Source of the DNA: Tulasnella sp. 424
Lineage: Eukaryota > Basidiomycota > Agaricomycetes > Cantharellales > Tulasnellaceae
NCBI GenBank assembly: GCA_019633425.1
Contig: WSUB01000020.1
Coordinates: 248,001 to 312,000 of the forward strand
Length of the DNA stretch: 64,000 nucleotides
Reading direction: 5' to 3'
Shown: piece by piece, positions 43,582 through 54,219 of the stretch
Layout of the letters: the number at the start of each line of letters is the position of its first letter
Numbering within the stretch: the stretch's first letter is position 1
Notes under the pieces: generated by a model
What the model was told of the DNA's origin: nothing
The model's input: only the letters and a program-made list of their open reading frames with translations
Databases searched by the model: none
Program-made: the position numbers and the translations under genes

Positions 43582-44831
43582 CGGATCTACTGTGTCCCTG
43601 CGAGTTCTGTTGTACACGTTTGGAGGAGACTGGATCTCCAAATCTGTATTACTAAATCGAGAATGATTCGATTTGTCCTCCCAAGGCTTGGATTGTGCTT
43701 GGGCCTAACGAAAGCAGCTTCCTTTGTGAAAATAACGTTCAACTATTCAGCACACGTTCACAAGCGCGGAATGTCGATACTCACGACCGCAGGTGTTAGC
43801 TCGGTTCTCAATGAGAGGGCACAGTATCGCGGATGCTGACTGCGCAGAAGAAATGGGCTCAAGAATTTCTTTGGAGCAGTAGATTTTTAGTGAGTACGAC
43901 TTGATGGAGTACCAGTGATATAGAGTGACAACAGAACTGATTCGTGAAGGAGGTCACGGTGGTAAGAACCATTGGCATAAGGGTTGAAGTAGATTCCCAC
44001 GTCGATAACAATGCCTGAATTTGGAACCTGCTCACCAGACTCAAGACTCTCATCTGCATAAGCAGCACTAAGTCATGGCATCAATGCACTTTTGGACTGT
44101 AAGTGTGGGTTTGCGTCTATCGCTCGTACCGTTTTGGGTACCTAAAGTCCACGCCGGCCACGTGAAGGAGCGAATTGGTCATACTCGATCACACTTGTTG
44201 GGGATAGCATTGGCATCTCGATTAAAATGATATGGTTAGGATATGTGTGTGTCCCTGACTTCTGGTTTAAATTTTACGGTAGGCTTAGGCCTCGGCCCAA
44301 AGTCGATTGCCACCCCTTCTTGCTCTCGAGACTCGACTCAAGATCTGTCTCTGGCGTCGCAGCAAAGCTAGTCCCACGGTTTGCCCCATCTTCCCCACTT
44401 CGCCATGGGTTCTCTCACCTCTCTGGTAGTTGTTGATTTCATCCAGCACGACTGTTAAAGAACAATCTGAGATGCTCGCCTCACTTTCTACTATCGATAA
44501 GGATTGTCGCTGATGTTGAGGCCTTTAAATACTCTTCCGGAGCCCATTTACCTGAAGGGGGCGTTCCGGATCGTGTCAGCACAAGACGAAAATGACAGAG
44601 AAGACAGGCTAGTGATTGGGGTTAAAGATGAGGGTTTTGGAGTGGTGTCGTGGAAACGTCGCCAACTGAATGCGGAGGAGATATAGTAACCCCTCGCGTA
44701 TCGGGTTCGGTATGATCTGGACCCATTTGAACCTACCTGACTAGAGTCGCCAAGTGGAGGATGTTAGGGATGAGCATAGGTTCACGAAACATGCAATGCA
44801 CTGTAATTGGAGTAATAAACAGCAGTGATAT
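43582..44831. other. Promoter flank of copy 7 and unique sequence
   Basis: Similarity to the array continues to about 44035, ending next to a GGTTCCAAATTCAGGC block. The remaining 0.8 kb up to the inward-facing secreted-protein gene is unique, AT-richer sequence with only short open frames. Confidence 0.5.
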
Positions 44832-45576
44832 CTACGCTGCGACTGTGGCGATTGTATCGGGAGGGATATGCAACTTGGTTTTAACGCAAGTTTTGATGTT
44901 GACGTTGCTCAGAGTCTCGTCGTTGACAACAGGAATAGTGACATTCTCGTCCGTGAGGAGGAAGAGGAACATTTCCGGAGCAAAGGTCTCATAGTTGGGC
45001 GAACATGCGAGGAACGTCGATGTTGCGTTATACGTCGAGGTCGCTCCTGCCGCGAGGTTCACATCGTAACCTGTCTTCCAAGTGGTCGTCTTTTGGGTAG
45101 CCTCCCATACTCTTTAGAAGCAGCATTAGTACTTAATCGAGGTCGTCACGGGGATAGACCCACAGTTTCTTCCAAGGGTAGGCGCCCGGCTGGATGTTCA
45201 ACCAAGCCTTGGTGCAGTACTTGGGAGAGCCCAGGCCTCCGTTATTGAAGTTCCAACCTTGCGTCAGACCAGTCTTCTGAAGGGTGGCTTGAGTACCTAT
45301 TGCGATCTCAAAGTTAACCAGCGCCGCAACACAACACTGCAGCCGCGTGAACTTACCAGCACTTCCAGTCAACTGCAGACCGAGGGTGGGAGACTACGAG
45401 TGGCTTCAGTATGATCGATGGTGTGAGAAGATACTGAAGGTACGCACTATGATTGGAGGTCCAGTCGATATGACCTGGATGCAGACATCTCCTGCGGTTG
45501 GTGCTGGGGCAGGAGCGGCATTGACCAAACTGGCAAGGGAAAGCAGAGCAGCGAAGGCCGTGAAAGACGATTTCAT
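44832..45576 (-). CDS. Small secreted protein, copy 2 (family not recognised)
   Basis: The exons are 45576-45448, 45393-45357, 45296-45164 and 45111-44832, giving 192 residues. A signal peptide (MKSSFTAFAALLSLASLVNA) is followed by a short Ala/Pro linker and the domain shared with copy 1 at 20306-21035: GTQATL, GWNFNNGGLGSPKYC, PWKKLVW, TTTWKTGYDVNL, TSTFLACSPN, ETFAPEM and TCVKTKLHI. Four cysteines are conserved. The identical intron phases and the 133-nt third exon show common ancestry. It faces inward at the right edge of the F-box locus, mirroring copy 1 at the left edge. Function unknown. Confidence 0.78.
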
Positions 45577-45663
45577 CGTGTCAAAGGGGGTTGGTGAAGC
45601 TAGGTTCGGTAAGGGTTGGGACTGAAAGCACTGCTGCCCTTTCGAAAGATGACAGGAGGGGGT

Positions 45664-45670
45664 ATTTATA
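45664..45670 (-). promoter_or_regulatory. TATA box of secreted-protein gene copy 2
   Basis: TATAAAT on the minus strand lies about 90 bp before the start codon, the same arrangement as in copy 1. Confidence 0.65.
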
Positions 45671-47277
45671 ACGCAAGCTCTTCAAATGCCAAGACTTAAA
45701 ATGTTCCTTGTGCCTCTGTGGGCGAGCAAATCCATAATTCTGGATCTTCTCACACTGTAACTCAACAAGAACCACTTCACGAAGCAATTGGCTCTTCATC
45801 CTCACTTCCCGAAGCTTTCCTCCCGGTAAAATCCCGAGACTTAAAACAACGAGGTTCCTTTGCACCAATCTCACAGCCAAATCCAAGATACGAGTTTAGT
45901 GACTACTTCATGTTGAGGCATCTCTACTGCCACTCTTGCTTGAGATAGTCGGTTTGTCCTCGTCGCGTGCGCAAAGCCTCGAAAGAGCGGCTGGAGGACG
46001 TGGGAGGCAGTAGCACGCAGGTTACGCTAGAACGCAGAAGTTACACAGCCAGAGAATTTAATCCGGAACTGGGGTCACTAGCGGCGTGGCCTTCCCGATG
46101 ATGCCACCGAAAGTCCATCAAGATGTGTAATCCGAGTGATGGGCCTTGTCGCTGGAAAACGGACGAGCGTCACAGCAAGCCACCTCCAATCCTTACTGAG
46201 ACAATGCGCCGAGAAAACAAAACAATTAATAGGGGGTTCTGGTTCCCGAAGTCTCGGATCTTGAAATCAGCGTGTAAAACATTATGCTGCGGGTTTGTGG
46301 TGCCGTAGCTTCTCGCTTCTACCTTCCCAAAGAGCCTAAAGGCACGAACAGCAGACAACTGACCGGGAGCTAGGCACATCTACCCCATATCAGGAAAAAT
46401 AAAGTGCGTTCTGAAAATCCTTGGGGGAAATGTCGAGGCTTCTGCCAAGACCTCTGAACTGACCTGGATAGGCGGGCTGCACAAGCCGAAAGGTAATGTG
46501 TAACAAAAATCCCAACTAAGCGACGGCTACGTAGTCTGCCCGCTTTTCTGGGCTAGGGTCGGTGAAAAACGGCTCCAGTCTAGCAAGTACCTGCTTTGAT
46601 GTATTGTCAACTTCCAACCCAGAGCTCCCAGCGTCTTGAATGCAGCTCAGACCGCCTATGTTTGGTTGATGCATCCGGTGCTTTCGGGTCTTGGATACTC
46701 CTCGGCCACTCAGACCGGAGCTCGGACGTTAGTCTACTCTAGCTCTCTGATGTCCAACTGGCCAGTGACAGCATCGATTTGGAAAGTAACCCTAAGAGCG
46801 TCACACTCTTCCAAAGCTACTCTGAAATGAGGAAGGATATAGGGATCTGGTGCGCTCAAGTACTAACTCACAGACGCCGCACTATATATTCCAAACGTAC
46901 CCATAATCGTTAGCTCTTCGGAAGCTGATGTCAAGAAATGGTGCTATAGAATGTCTAATACAGCTGAGAGGTTACAAGAAAGGGAAGTGGTGGTAGGATT
47001 CCAGCAGGCAAAACCAGAATCTCTTTAAGACACGTGAACGAGCCGAACCTTTACCCGCGAGAGGGGACGTAAGTTGGCAATCGAGAGATTCTTAAACGAT
47101 GTTTATTACTTCTGGATTTGGAGATCGAGCTTGGTCTCCGATGCCCTTCGCAGGTGGGTTCGAATCTGGCGGCTATCGAAGCCAAGACCTTTACGAGCTT
47201 ACTCCTAGTCAATATAGTCACTTCATTTCATTCAATCAAAATTATCGGAGACACAGCAGGAGACTCGGACTTCTTAT
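45671..47277. other. Intergenic region between secreted gene and lectin gene
   Basis: About 1.6 kb with no convincing gene. On the minus strand near 46870-46910 a short stretch (GTACGTTTGG) resembles part of exon 2 of the neighbouring lectin gene and could be a decayed copy, but the match is too short to call. Other frames are short and featureless. Confidence 0.4.
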
Positions 47278-47867
47278 TCAAGCCTTCTGGAAGGTCCACC
47301 TCTGGGCCTCACGAGGAGCGTCACCGCTGATGGCCACCTGGACAAATTCCGACTGTGGTCAGACTGATCGTGAACACATTATGAGAAATCTTCCTTGACT
47401 TACCTGAGCCCCATCTTGCGCGACATTGACACCCCAGACTTGGGTCTCGCCGCCATCCTTGATCCTGCAACATCATCGCACCTTTCAGTCTCCCGCAACT
47501 TCAAGCACTGGAGATACTCACGTATATCCACTATCGCTCGAGCGAATAGTCCAAACGTATCCCCCAGCGGGGAGGACAGTAACGACACCTGAGCCCCAAG
47601 CACATTGTAACCCGGAGGATGACGTTGGGACAATGTATTGCGTGCGATTGTCGGAATACGTCGTAATCTGCCACTAGACGCGAATTCAATGGCCTAGAGT
47701 AGCTATTATCAAGGATGTGAGAAATATACCTTTTGCTTTGCAGAGTCAGACTTAGCGGTCACAGTGGGTGGCTGGTTCTCTCCGTTGAAAGTGATGCAGA
47801 GCCGCTCGCCGTTGGGGGACTCGACGCGGTTAATAATGTAGTATGTGCCGTCTTGGACTTTAGACAT
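47278..47867 (-). CDS. Ricin-B-like (beta-trefoil) lectin, CCL2 type
   Basis: The exons are 47867-47730, 47673-47522, 47464-47404 and 47352-47278, giving 141 residues, close to the length of CCL2 of Coprinopsis. It begins MSKVQDGTYYIINRVESPNG, then LCITFNGENQPPTVTAK, WQITTY, QCAWGSGVVTVLPAGGYVWTI and a C-terminal AQRWTFQK, the beta-trefoil pattern in which each lobe brings a Trp near its end. It has no signal peptide, as expected for cytoplasmic fruiting-body lectins. Relatives bind fucosylated glycans and are known in mushrooms as defence proteins against nematodes and insects. The particular sugar specificity here cannot be read from sequence. It is isolated, next to the small-gene array. 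Confidence 0.85.
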
Positions 47868-47932
47868 TATAGAGCAAAGTAGTCAGGAGAGATGCGGATG
47901 TTTTGATGCTGGACATTGTTGAACGAGAGGGA

Positions 47933-47940
47933 GCTTTATA
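47933..47940 (-). promoter_or_regulatory. TATA box of the lectin gene
   Basis: TATAAAGC on the minus strand is about 70 bp upstream of the lectin start codon. Confidence 0.6.
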
Positions 47941-50025
47941 TCCGTAGCCATACGGCGGCTTGTCTTCCTCTCCGATACTCGGCACGTTTGTCCTTCCATT
48001 GGATTGAGGAAGAGCGCTAGTCAATAATAGAAGAGTCGGCATAGGAGATCTTCTGTCCCTCACCAAGGCTAACATCCGAGTGAGAAAGCCGAATTGGGAA
48101 GGAAAGGCAGTACATGCCAAGCTTCTACGGGTCATCTGAGCATCATCGATATCAAATCAGGCGCCGAAAGTCTCATACAGATGCTAAAAACAAATGTAGG
48201 TCCGGCTACGCAGAGGATCCTCAGTACCCGCATTCGACTGGGAGGTTTCCGAATGCTCAAACCCACGCAATAAGAGATGCAAAGAAACTAGCCTGCGCTG
48301 CAAAACGACCACACGTTGAAAAAATGCCTCGATGCATGAAGCAGGAGCTGAAGGGACTGAAGGAGCGCGAAGCCGAAGGTAGCAGAACTTCGACAAAGGA
48401 TCGCATGGTAAATGGGCGGATTGAGAGAGATTTGGTCAAAATCGATCTTGGCGAAGGAGAAGCACGGACTCGGGTCGGAGCGCCCAGAATTTGGCATGGC
48501 GCCTGTACCCACGGCTGCCTGATATAGATAGCAGATGAGGGGGTCCAAAGCCACTTCGTATTTGAGTTTAAATAGGGGGGGTTCGGTGTCCGGTGACGTC
48601 TTGCACAATCGTGGCTTGAGAAAAAGAGCTCATGTCCATGCTTCGGTCAGAAGTCAGGTACATTACATAATTGTGCTCAAGGAAAAAGCTCGAAAGTGAC
48701 TCCAATTGCAGGATGGGTTTATCATTAAGAACATGAATTAGGGAACAACGCGATTTCCAACTCCGTCCTGCTCGACCGGTAAACTCATAATTATGAGCTA
48801 ATTTAACTTTGAGGGTTGCGGACGCAAGAGTGGAGGAAATTGGAATTTAGATAGTAAAAATACACTAAATCCGTCATTTCAGCATTTACTAACGTTTGTA
48901 ATTGAACACACCGAGTCCGCAGCAGCAATTGTCAGGGGCCAGCTTAGTGGTGTTGGCATGGGCGGTCACAGCCGGCCCGGCCCGGGATTCGACATTTTGG
49001 CAAACGCACTGACAGCTTGGGATTCACCACCACAACTCTCGTTCAAATCGTACACATGGCCGCAAATCGGTGGAATTTGATGTACTGGGATCCCGTCCCG
49101 TTTTTGATTTATTGTTATCCGATGTACACACTCGATTCCATGGTTCCCTCGACTCCCCCGCCTCCCAGCGCGGTGGATGGACCACTCATCCGGGATCCCC
49201 GACCATGCCGAAGGGTCAAAGAAACACGAACCTATCCGTGGTTCCTGGTTTCTTCATCGGCTACTGGAGGACTATTACTTTTGAGCCGGCCCCAAACCTC
49301 TCCGCTTCTCGCATCAGCAGTGCGGAGCTGCTAGCCAGATCATCTGAGTTGATTCACGGACGCGTCCGGCCGTCCTAATCCTCCAACGGTAATTGCGGCA
49401 CTTTCCCCCTATTTCATGGCCCCACCCCAACCCGATTCAGCGTATATCCGAAGATATAACGGGCTAGCCTACGGTCGGTCAAAGCCATTCCGTCAGCTTG
49501 TCGGGTTTGCAAAAAACTGGGCTGCTACAATGCTTCTTCGTTGACGCAGCTGGGTCCCACGTTACTTTAGAACAACGCTGCGGATTACTGGTAAGAACAC
49601 ATATAAACTTTGCTCACCCATATCACCAGCAGGGACCACGATTGGTCGTCGCTCTGCACGACGCTCACGCGAAGCGACAACAAGCACTTTGTCCCTCGTC
49701 ATCGCGTGATCATAAGACAATCGTACTCGTGGTAGCATGGGTCCCAACTGGTGGTAAGGCTGATCTCGAAGAATGGTTTTCTACTCGGGGGTCAAAGCTG
49801 GAGTTCTCCGATCTTGAGCGAGCTGCCGCTAGCGCGCTTTGGCCACTCGTCGCACAGCCACAGAGGTCGACGCTCTAACTCTGCCAGTCCACTACACTCT
49901 CCCGCAACTTCTCAGACGGTTCGCGCAATCTCCCCCTTTTCTTGAGGGTGATCCATATGGCTCACCCTCCGAGGACCAGAATGGCCAAGCTGGCGCAGAA
50001 TGATGTGCTTTGGCCACTTCGAGGG
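47941..50025. other. Intergenic region between lectin gene and small-gene array
   Basis: About 2.1 kb lies between divergent genes. Open frames at 48114-48527 and 49498-49878 have no recognised motif and no clear splice signals tying them to others. I see no repeat of the neighbouring families. Confidence 0.35.
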
Positions 50026-50032
50026 TATAAAA
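50026..50032 (+). promoter_or_regulatory. TATA box of small-gene A
   Basis: TATAAAA lies 82 bp before the start codon of the first array gene. Confidence 0.65.
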
Positions 50033-50107
50033 CTGGCAAGGAAACCTCCCCATCTCTCTTTACCAACTCCCTTCTTTCAAAGCGTACTCTCAACTGCTCT
50101 GCATCTC

Positions 50108-50664
50108 ATGTCTAGCAACAACGTCCCCGTTGAACACTTGAACTGGCCTTTTTTGGCCTACTACTACCGCAAGCCGCTCGGTGACACCGCCCCAAACGGG
50201 ATTTATACCGCTCACGATCAAGCTCCTAAATTCAACGGGGTAAGTGAAAAAAACATTGCGACGCTGTATTTAAGGGATCTTTGCTCATGACGCTGCCCGA
50301 CGTTTGTTCATTTGACCAGGGCGCTATGCATGAGAGAGTCCATTGGGCCACTCACCCCCACGTCGAGTGCATGAGGATGCAGTAAGTGTGACCCAATACA
50401 GAATGTTGAATGCAGAAATCTGGTCGGCTTAACCTGGATTTTCAGCGACGATGATGGAGTCGCATACACCGAGCACTTCCCTGACGGTACGAAGTGTAAG
50501 TCTCGGACGTCGTCCCCCTCCCTTTCGCATCTCTCCCTCTTTCCCCTCTTACTAACATGGCCTCTCTGACACTAGATCATATTCACGAAGACGGCAGTCA
50601 TAAAGTCTATCACCCTGCCATTGGACAATGGATCTACCCTTCTAGTCCTCTTTTCCCGCTGTGA
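50108..50664 (+). CDS. Small-gene array member A (divergent, His/Asp-rich)
   Basis: The exons are 50108-50239, 50320-50381, 50446-50495 and 50576-50664, giving 110 residues. The protein has no signal peptide or membrane segment. Exon 2 encodes GAMHERVHWATHPHVECMRM, exon 3 DDDGVAYTEHFPDGTKY, and exon 4 HIHEDGSHKVYHPAIGQW. The intron phases 0, 2, 1 and near-equal exon sizes are the same as in the five genes downstream, and the DG spacing (DGVAY to PDGTKY) matches their DGSYYY to PDGSSY. It is therefore a diverged member of the same family, richer in His and acidic residues. No known domain is recognised. Its TATA box suggests regulated expression. Confidence 0.72.
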
Positions 50665-51143
50665 GGGGTCGTTCTCGTTGATCCCTTCCCGACAGTATGA
50701 GCTTCAGCTCCTGAAGGAAGCGGGGTTCTTTATTTTGCTTTCTCTTATGTATTCAGTTGATGTATGTAACAGCCCCAAGGGCGTGGCCCGTCTCTCTATG
50801 AATCTTTGATAAAGTATCCGGAACAAGCCCCATGCACACGGAAAGAACCGAGACAAAGCTGTGCATCATGTTCCCCAACAGCCTCGATCCAATACGTGCC
50901 GATTTTGAACGAATATTTATTTTGAGAATCGATATCCCATGTCGTGAGTTTGTGAGGCTGTCGTCCGCAGCCGGATGCTTGCTTCTAGCAGCTTCGACGC
51001 CCTCGATATTCCTTTCATCCCTTCTACAAAGAAAATAGCTCTCGCGTTTCCGCAGTTAGCTGAGTTAAGGTACTCCATATGCATATGAGTCCCAATGCAC
51101 CACATGGTGCCGATTCGCGATTTGAAACTCCGACCCGTTGCAA

Positions 51144-51150
51144 TATAAAA
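51144..51150 (+). promoter_or_regulatory. TATA box of small-gene B
   Basis: TATAAAA lies 128 bp before the start codon. It is preceded by the block ACTCCGAC, which also occurs before the TATA position of gene D and in part before gene C. Confidence 0.65.
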
Positions 51151-51271
51151 CCGACAGGGTCTGACCTGCTCTCGCCCTTATCTCTTTAAACGACCGACAT
51201 CGTTGTTCTTCCTGTCAAGCAGCTAGCATCTCTCGTCAACTAAAAATCACCGAAACCTTGTCGACATCGCT

Positions 51272-51733
51272 ATGGGCAAAGGCAAGAGCAGTGGATACTC
51301 GTACAAGTCCAGGGGAACGAACTCCAAGGTGAGGGCGACCGCTCGAAAACCACATCTCGAACATGCTGTCGTCTAACAAGGAATGGCATCTCTGACAGGG
51401 CAATCACTACTGTGCTCGTGACTACGGCACCTCCGCAAACAACCCTAACAGCTATCACTATAGGTAAGCCAAGGTGCACACTTCCGAGCCGGGCGATCGC
51501 CCACTAACGCGGGCTCCACTTCCCTTTCAATAGCAACTCCGACGGTTCCTATTATTACTCCAATCCTGACGGATCGTCTTGTGAGTGATTCTTCTGCGCC
51601 CTTAAGAGTTTTGCGCTGCTTGCTGACGACACTCGACGGCATTGCAGACTGCAGCGGTGGCTCGGGTTACTCCAATTACTCCAGCAGCAACGGCGGCGGG
51701 TGGTCGTCCTATGGAGGCTCCAAGTCGAAATAA
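51272..51733 (+). CDS. Small-gene array member B (Tyr/Ser/Gly-rich)
   Basis: The exons are 51272-51328, 51399-51463, 51534-51580 and 51648-51733, giving 84 residues. Exon 1 is a short basic leader (MGKGKSSGYSYKSRGTNSK). Exon 2 reads GNHYCARDYGTSANN and ends YHY, exon 3 NSDGSYYYSNPDGSS, and exon 4 GSGYSNYSSSNGGGWSSYGG. The alternating aromatic and small or polar residues and repeated DG turns suggest stacked beta hairpins; this is inference. No signal peptide or transmembrane segment. This is the clearest form of the family, and its closest relative is gene C. Function is unknown. Confidence 0.78.
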
Positions 51734-52012
51734 GTAAATAGTCATTGACCTCCGTGCCACAAAGGGTGGATGTAGCCTTTAGTCCTCTTCTCTGAATGTA
51801 ACCAGTTTGCCCCCCCCAACAAGGTGAATCTCTTCCTTCAGCCTGCACCTCGAGTGTACGGTGGGCGGTTGCTCTCCAACCTACACATGTTCACCGACTA
51901 GTATCCTCAGCGAAAAGCTCCACACTAGCCTTTCTGGCTTTGTTCCTTCGATGCATGTCCCAGGGCTTGGAGCCATGCATGTTTGAAACTCCGATTCCTT
52001 CACGGTGTCGCC

Positions 52013-52019
52013 TATAAAG
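52013..52019 (+). promoter_or_regulatory. TATA box of small-gene C
   Basis: TATAAAG lies 123 bp before the start codon of gene C. Confidence 0.65.
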
Positions 52020-52135
52020 GGCAAGCAGGTCCCTCTTGATCAAGCGACCTCCACCTCCCTCACCACAGCTGCTCAATCAGTCGTTCCAGTCTATCACCAC
52101 AACTCTCGTACTTCTCTCTGTGAACTTCAACAACG

Positions 52136-52600
52136 ATGGATAAAGGAAGCTCTTCAGGCGATGGCGGTTACGACGTCACCTCAAGCGGAACTAATTCTCA
52201 AGTGGGTCAATGCACCAATCGATTCCATCTTGTACCTGACATTTACTCCTGAGCTATTAGGGCAACCATTACTGCTCCAGGGACTACGGTGAATCGGCAG
52301 CTAACTCGAATAGCTATCATTACAGGTCCGTCTTTGACCGCGTTCAAACGTCCGACGCTTTGACCTTACATCTTCCTTCGTGTTGTCCAGCAACTCTGAC
52401 GGCTCTTACTATTACTCTAACCCTAACGGGTCGAGTTGTGAGTATATATCTCCTTTCATCCTCTCTCGTGTGACGCCAATGATAAGTGTTTGGGTCTCAA
52501 TCGCAATTCAGACTACAATACCGGCAGTGGATATGCCAATTACACCAACAGTGCCGGTGGCGGATGGTCGTCCTACGGAGGACAGAAGAGCTCTAAGTAG
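52136..52600 (+). CDS. Small-gene array member C (Tyr/Ser/Gly-rich)
   Basis: The exons are 52136-52201, 52261-52325, 52391-52437 and 52512-52600, giving 88 residues. Exon 2 is 65 nt and exon 3 is 47 nt, exactly as in B, D and E. The protein has an acidic-to-polar leader (MDKGSSSGDGGYDVTSSG), then GNHYCSRDYGESAANSNSY, SDGSYYYSNPNGSS and GYANYTNSAGGGWSSYGG. It is very similar to B throughout the last three exons, while exon 1 differs, so the leader evolves faster. The second intron starts GTCCGT, a weaker donor. No known domain. Confidence 0.78.
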
Positions 52601-52863
52601 TTGTCTTTGAATCCGAGTCCTGAAGCCGTGCAGAGTCCGACCGTTGTGTACACCTGAGCCTCGTGTGCTTCGCATGCCTCTTGTCGATAAAGAATATAAA
52701 AATCACTGTTCTGGGTCTCTTTGTGAAACACCCATTCCCTCCTTCCTCCCATTCTCTCAGACGTGGTTAACAGCAATTCTAACAACTTTACTTGATGAAG
52801 TTCGTCCAAGGAACCATCTTGGGTGCCAGCCTGTCGCGATTTCGAGCTCCGACGGGTTGCAAT

Positions 52864-53378
52864 ATGAACCGACCCCACGCACGCTCGTTGAGCCTCTTTT
52901 CGCCGGTTCCGCGACATCAACCTAACAAAGGAAACGGAAAGAAAGAGCCATACCCGCGTAAATCCAGTGGAAAGAACACCTTGGTGAGAGCAGCTCGAGG
53001 GCTCCCATAATCGCGTGATGGCTCCGTGCTGATGCCCGATTCGCGCAGGGCAATCGCTACTGTGCCCTCGATCCTGGACCTTCAGCTCGGAACCGGAACG
53101 TTTTCCACTACAGGTAAAGTAATGTCCGGTGATGGTGTGAGCTTCAGCGTTGCTCAAACCATTCTCGGTGCGTTAACAGCAATCTGAATGGTTCATACTT
53201 CTACTCCAACCCCGACAAGTCGAAGTGTAAGCATCTCGCTGGACGTTGATGCAACTTTGCCCGCCTAACTGTATTTGATCCAGTTTTCCGGAGCCCAACA
53301 GGTTACCAACAGCTCATTACAAGCGCGGGCAAGGTTTGGGTCTGCAAACCTGGAGGCGTGTGGACCCTCCTTCCATAA
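52864..53378 (+). CDS. Small-gene array member D (start codon relocated or lost)
   Basis: The exons are 52864-52983, 53049-53113, 53180-53226 and 53284-53378, giving 108 residues if the ATG at 52864 is used. Exons 2-4 follow the family (GNRYCALDPGPSARN, NGSYFYSNPDKSK, GYQQLITSAG) but the end changes to VWVCKPGGVWTLLP. Alignment with gene B shows that the family ATG (in CGACATCGCTATGGGC of B) has become CCT here, and that the only in-frame ATG lies in what is the TATA box of B (AATATAAAACCGAC against AATATGAACCGAC). The gene may use this new start or may be decaying. A TATAAAA at 52695-52701 could serve as promoter. Confidence 0.55.
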
Positions 53379-54081
53379 CTCTGCAGATCTGTTTTCTGCA
53401 GTATCGTTGTTGCCGTTGTATTTTCTACCGTCTATCTTTTGAATGCAAGCGAGCTATGTACCCCTTGACGCGACGAGAGTGTTCTTTACAGTCTCTCATC
53501 GTTGAGATTTGAAATTACACGCGAAGGAGGGTACGAACAAATGCGCTAAGACCATCAGCTTGTGTGGTTGGAAGAACGACGAAACAGTAATATTCATCCT
53601 GTGGGCCTAGTAAACGCAACGAAAGGGAAACAATGGCGACACCTCGCGTCGTACACGTCAGAGAACACACAATTGTCGCGTTGGTCATCATATCAGTGAG
53701 TCACAGTACGACTATCCGCTTGCGTAAGCCAAAATACCTCTTCCGCGGCTCGTCTGTCCCAATCGGGTACATACTAGAATGTTCGCAGGTGCGTCAGGGC
53801 CCGGGAGGTCCGAAAATTTCCATATTGGGCGTTAGTAGGGAGACGCGTAGCACAGCCTCAAGCGACGAAGGGATTGTGTTCGGCCCGCAGAACGCGCAGA
53901 ATCTTCTATTAGAATGCTTTTGTTTACCAAAGCTCCCATGCCTTGGACTCGAACAGCCACCGGGCGCGGCGCCGAAACAACACCAAGTGTCGAGGAATTT
54001 CTTGGAATGCGACGTTACTCCCTCAATGATTAAGTGATGCTCAGCAAGACTCAGCGTTCGTCACCGAGGCTCAAGCAGCGG
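53379..54081. other. Intergenic stretch between small-genes D and E
   Basis: About 0.7 kb with an open frame at 53633-54037 that has no family motif or recognisable domain. I see no additional array member here. Confidence 0.4.
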
Positions 54082-54088
54082 TATAAAG
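54082..54088 (+). promoter_or_regulatory. TATA box of small-gene E
   Basis: TATAAAG lies 138 bp before the start codon of gene E. Confidence 0.65.
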
Positions 54089-54219
54089 ACACAAGACTCG
54101 TGGCCATTTCCTTGAAGAGCCAGGTTTCATAGTGCACCTCTGTTTCTCCGCAAGTTAACTGACACCACCGCTCAAGGCTCCTCAAATTCACCATACTTCC
54201 GCTGAACACGCGCTTTATC

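Noticed and set aside
46636..46910. Possible second, decayed lectin gene on the minus strand
   Set aside because: Only a GTACGTTTGG-type stretch resembles the intact lectin. No further exon or frame supports it.
47150..47175. GGTTCGAATC resembling a tRNA T-loop
   Set aside because: The flanking bases do not form the T stem, and no acceptor, D or anticodon arm can be drawn.
48114..48527. 137-codon plus-strand open frame
   Set aside because: Composition is charged and irregular, with no motif, splice partner or homologue recognisable by eye.
53930..53980. GGACTCGAACAG resembling the complement of a tRNA T-arm
   Set aside because: No cloverleaf can be folded around it.
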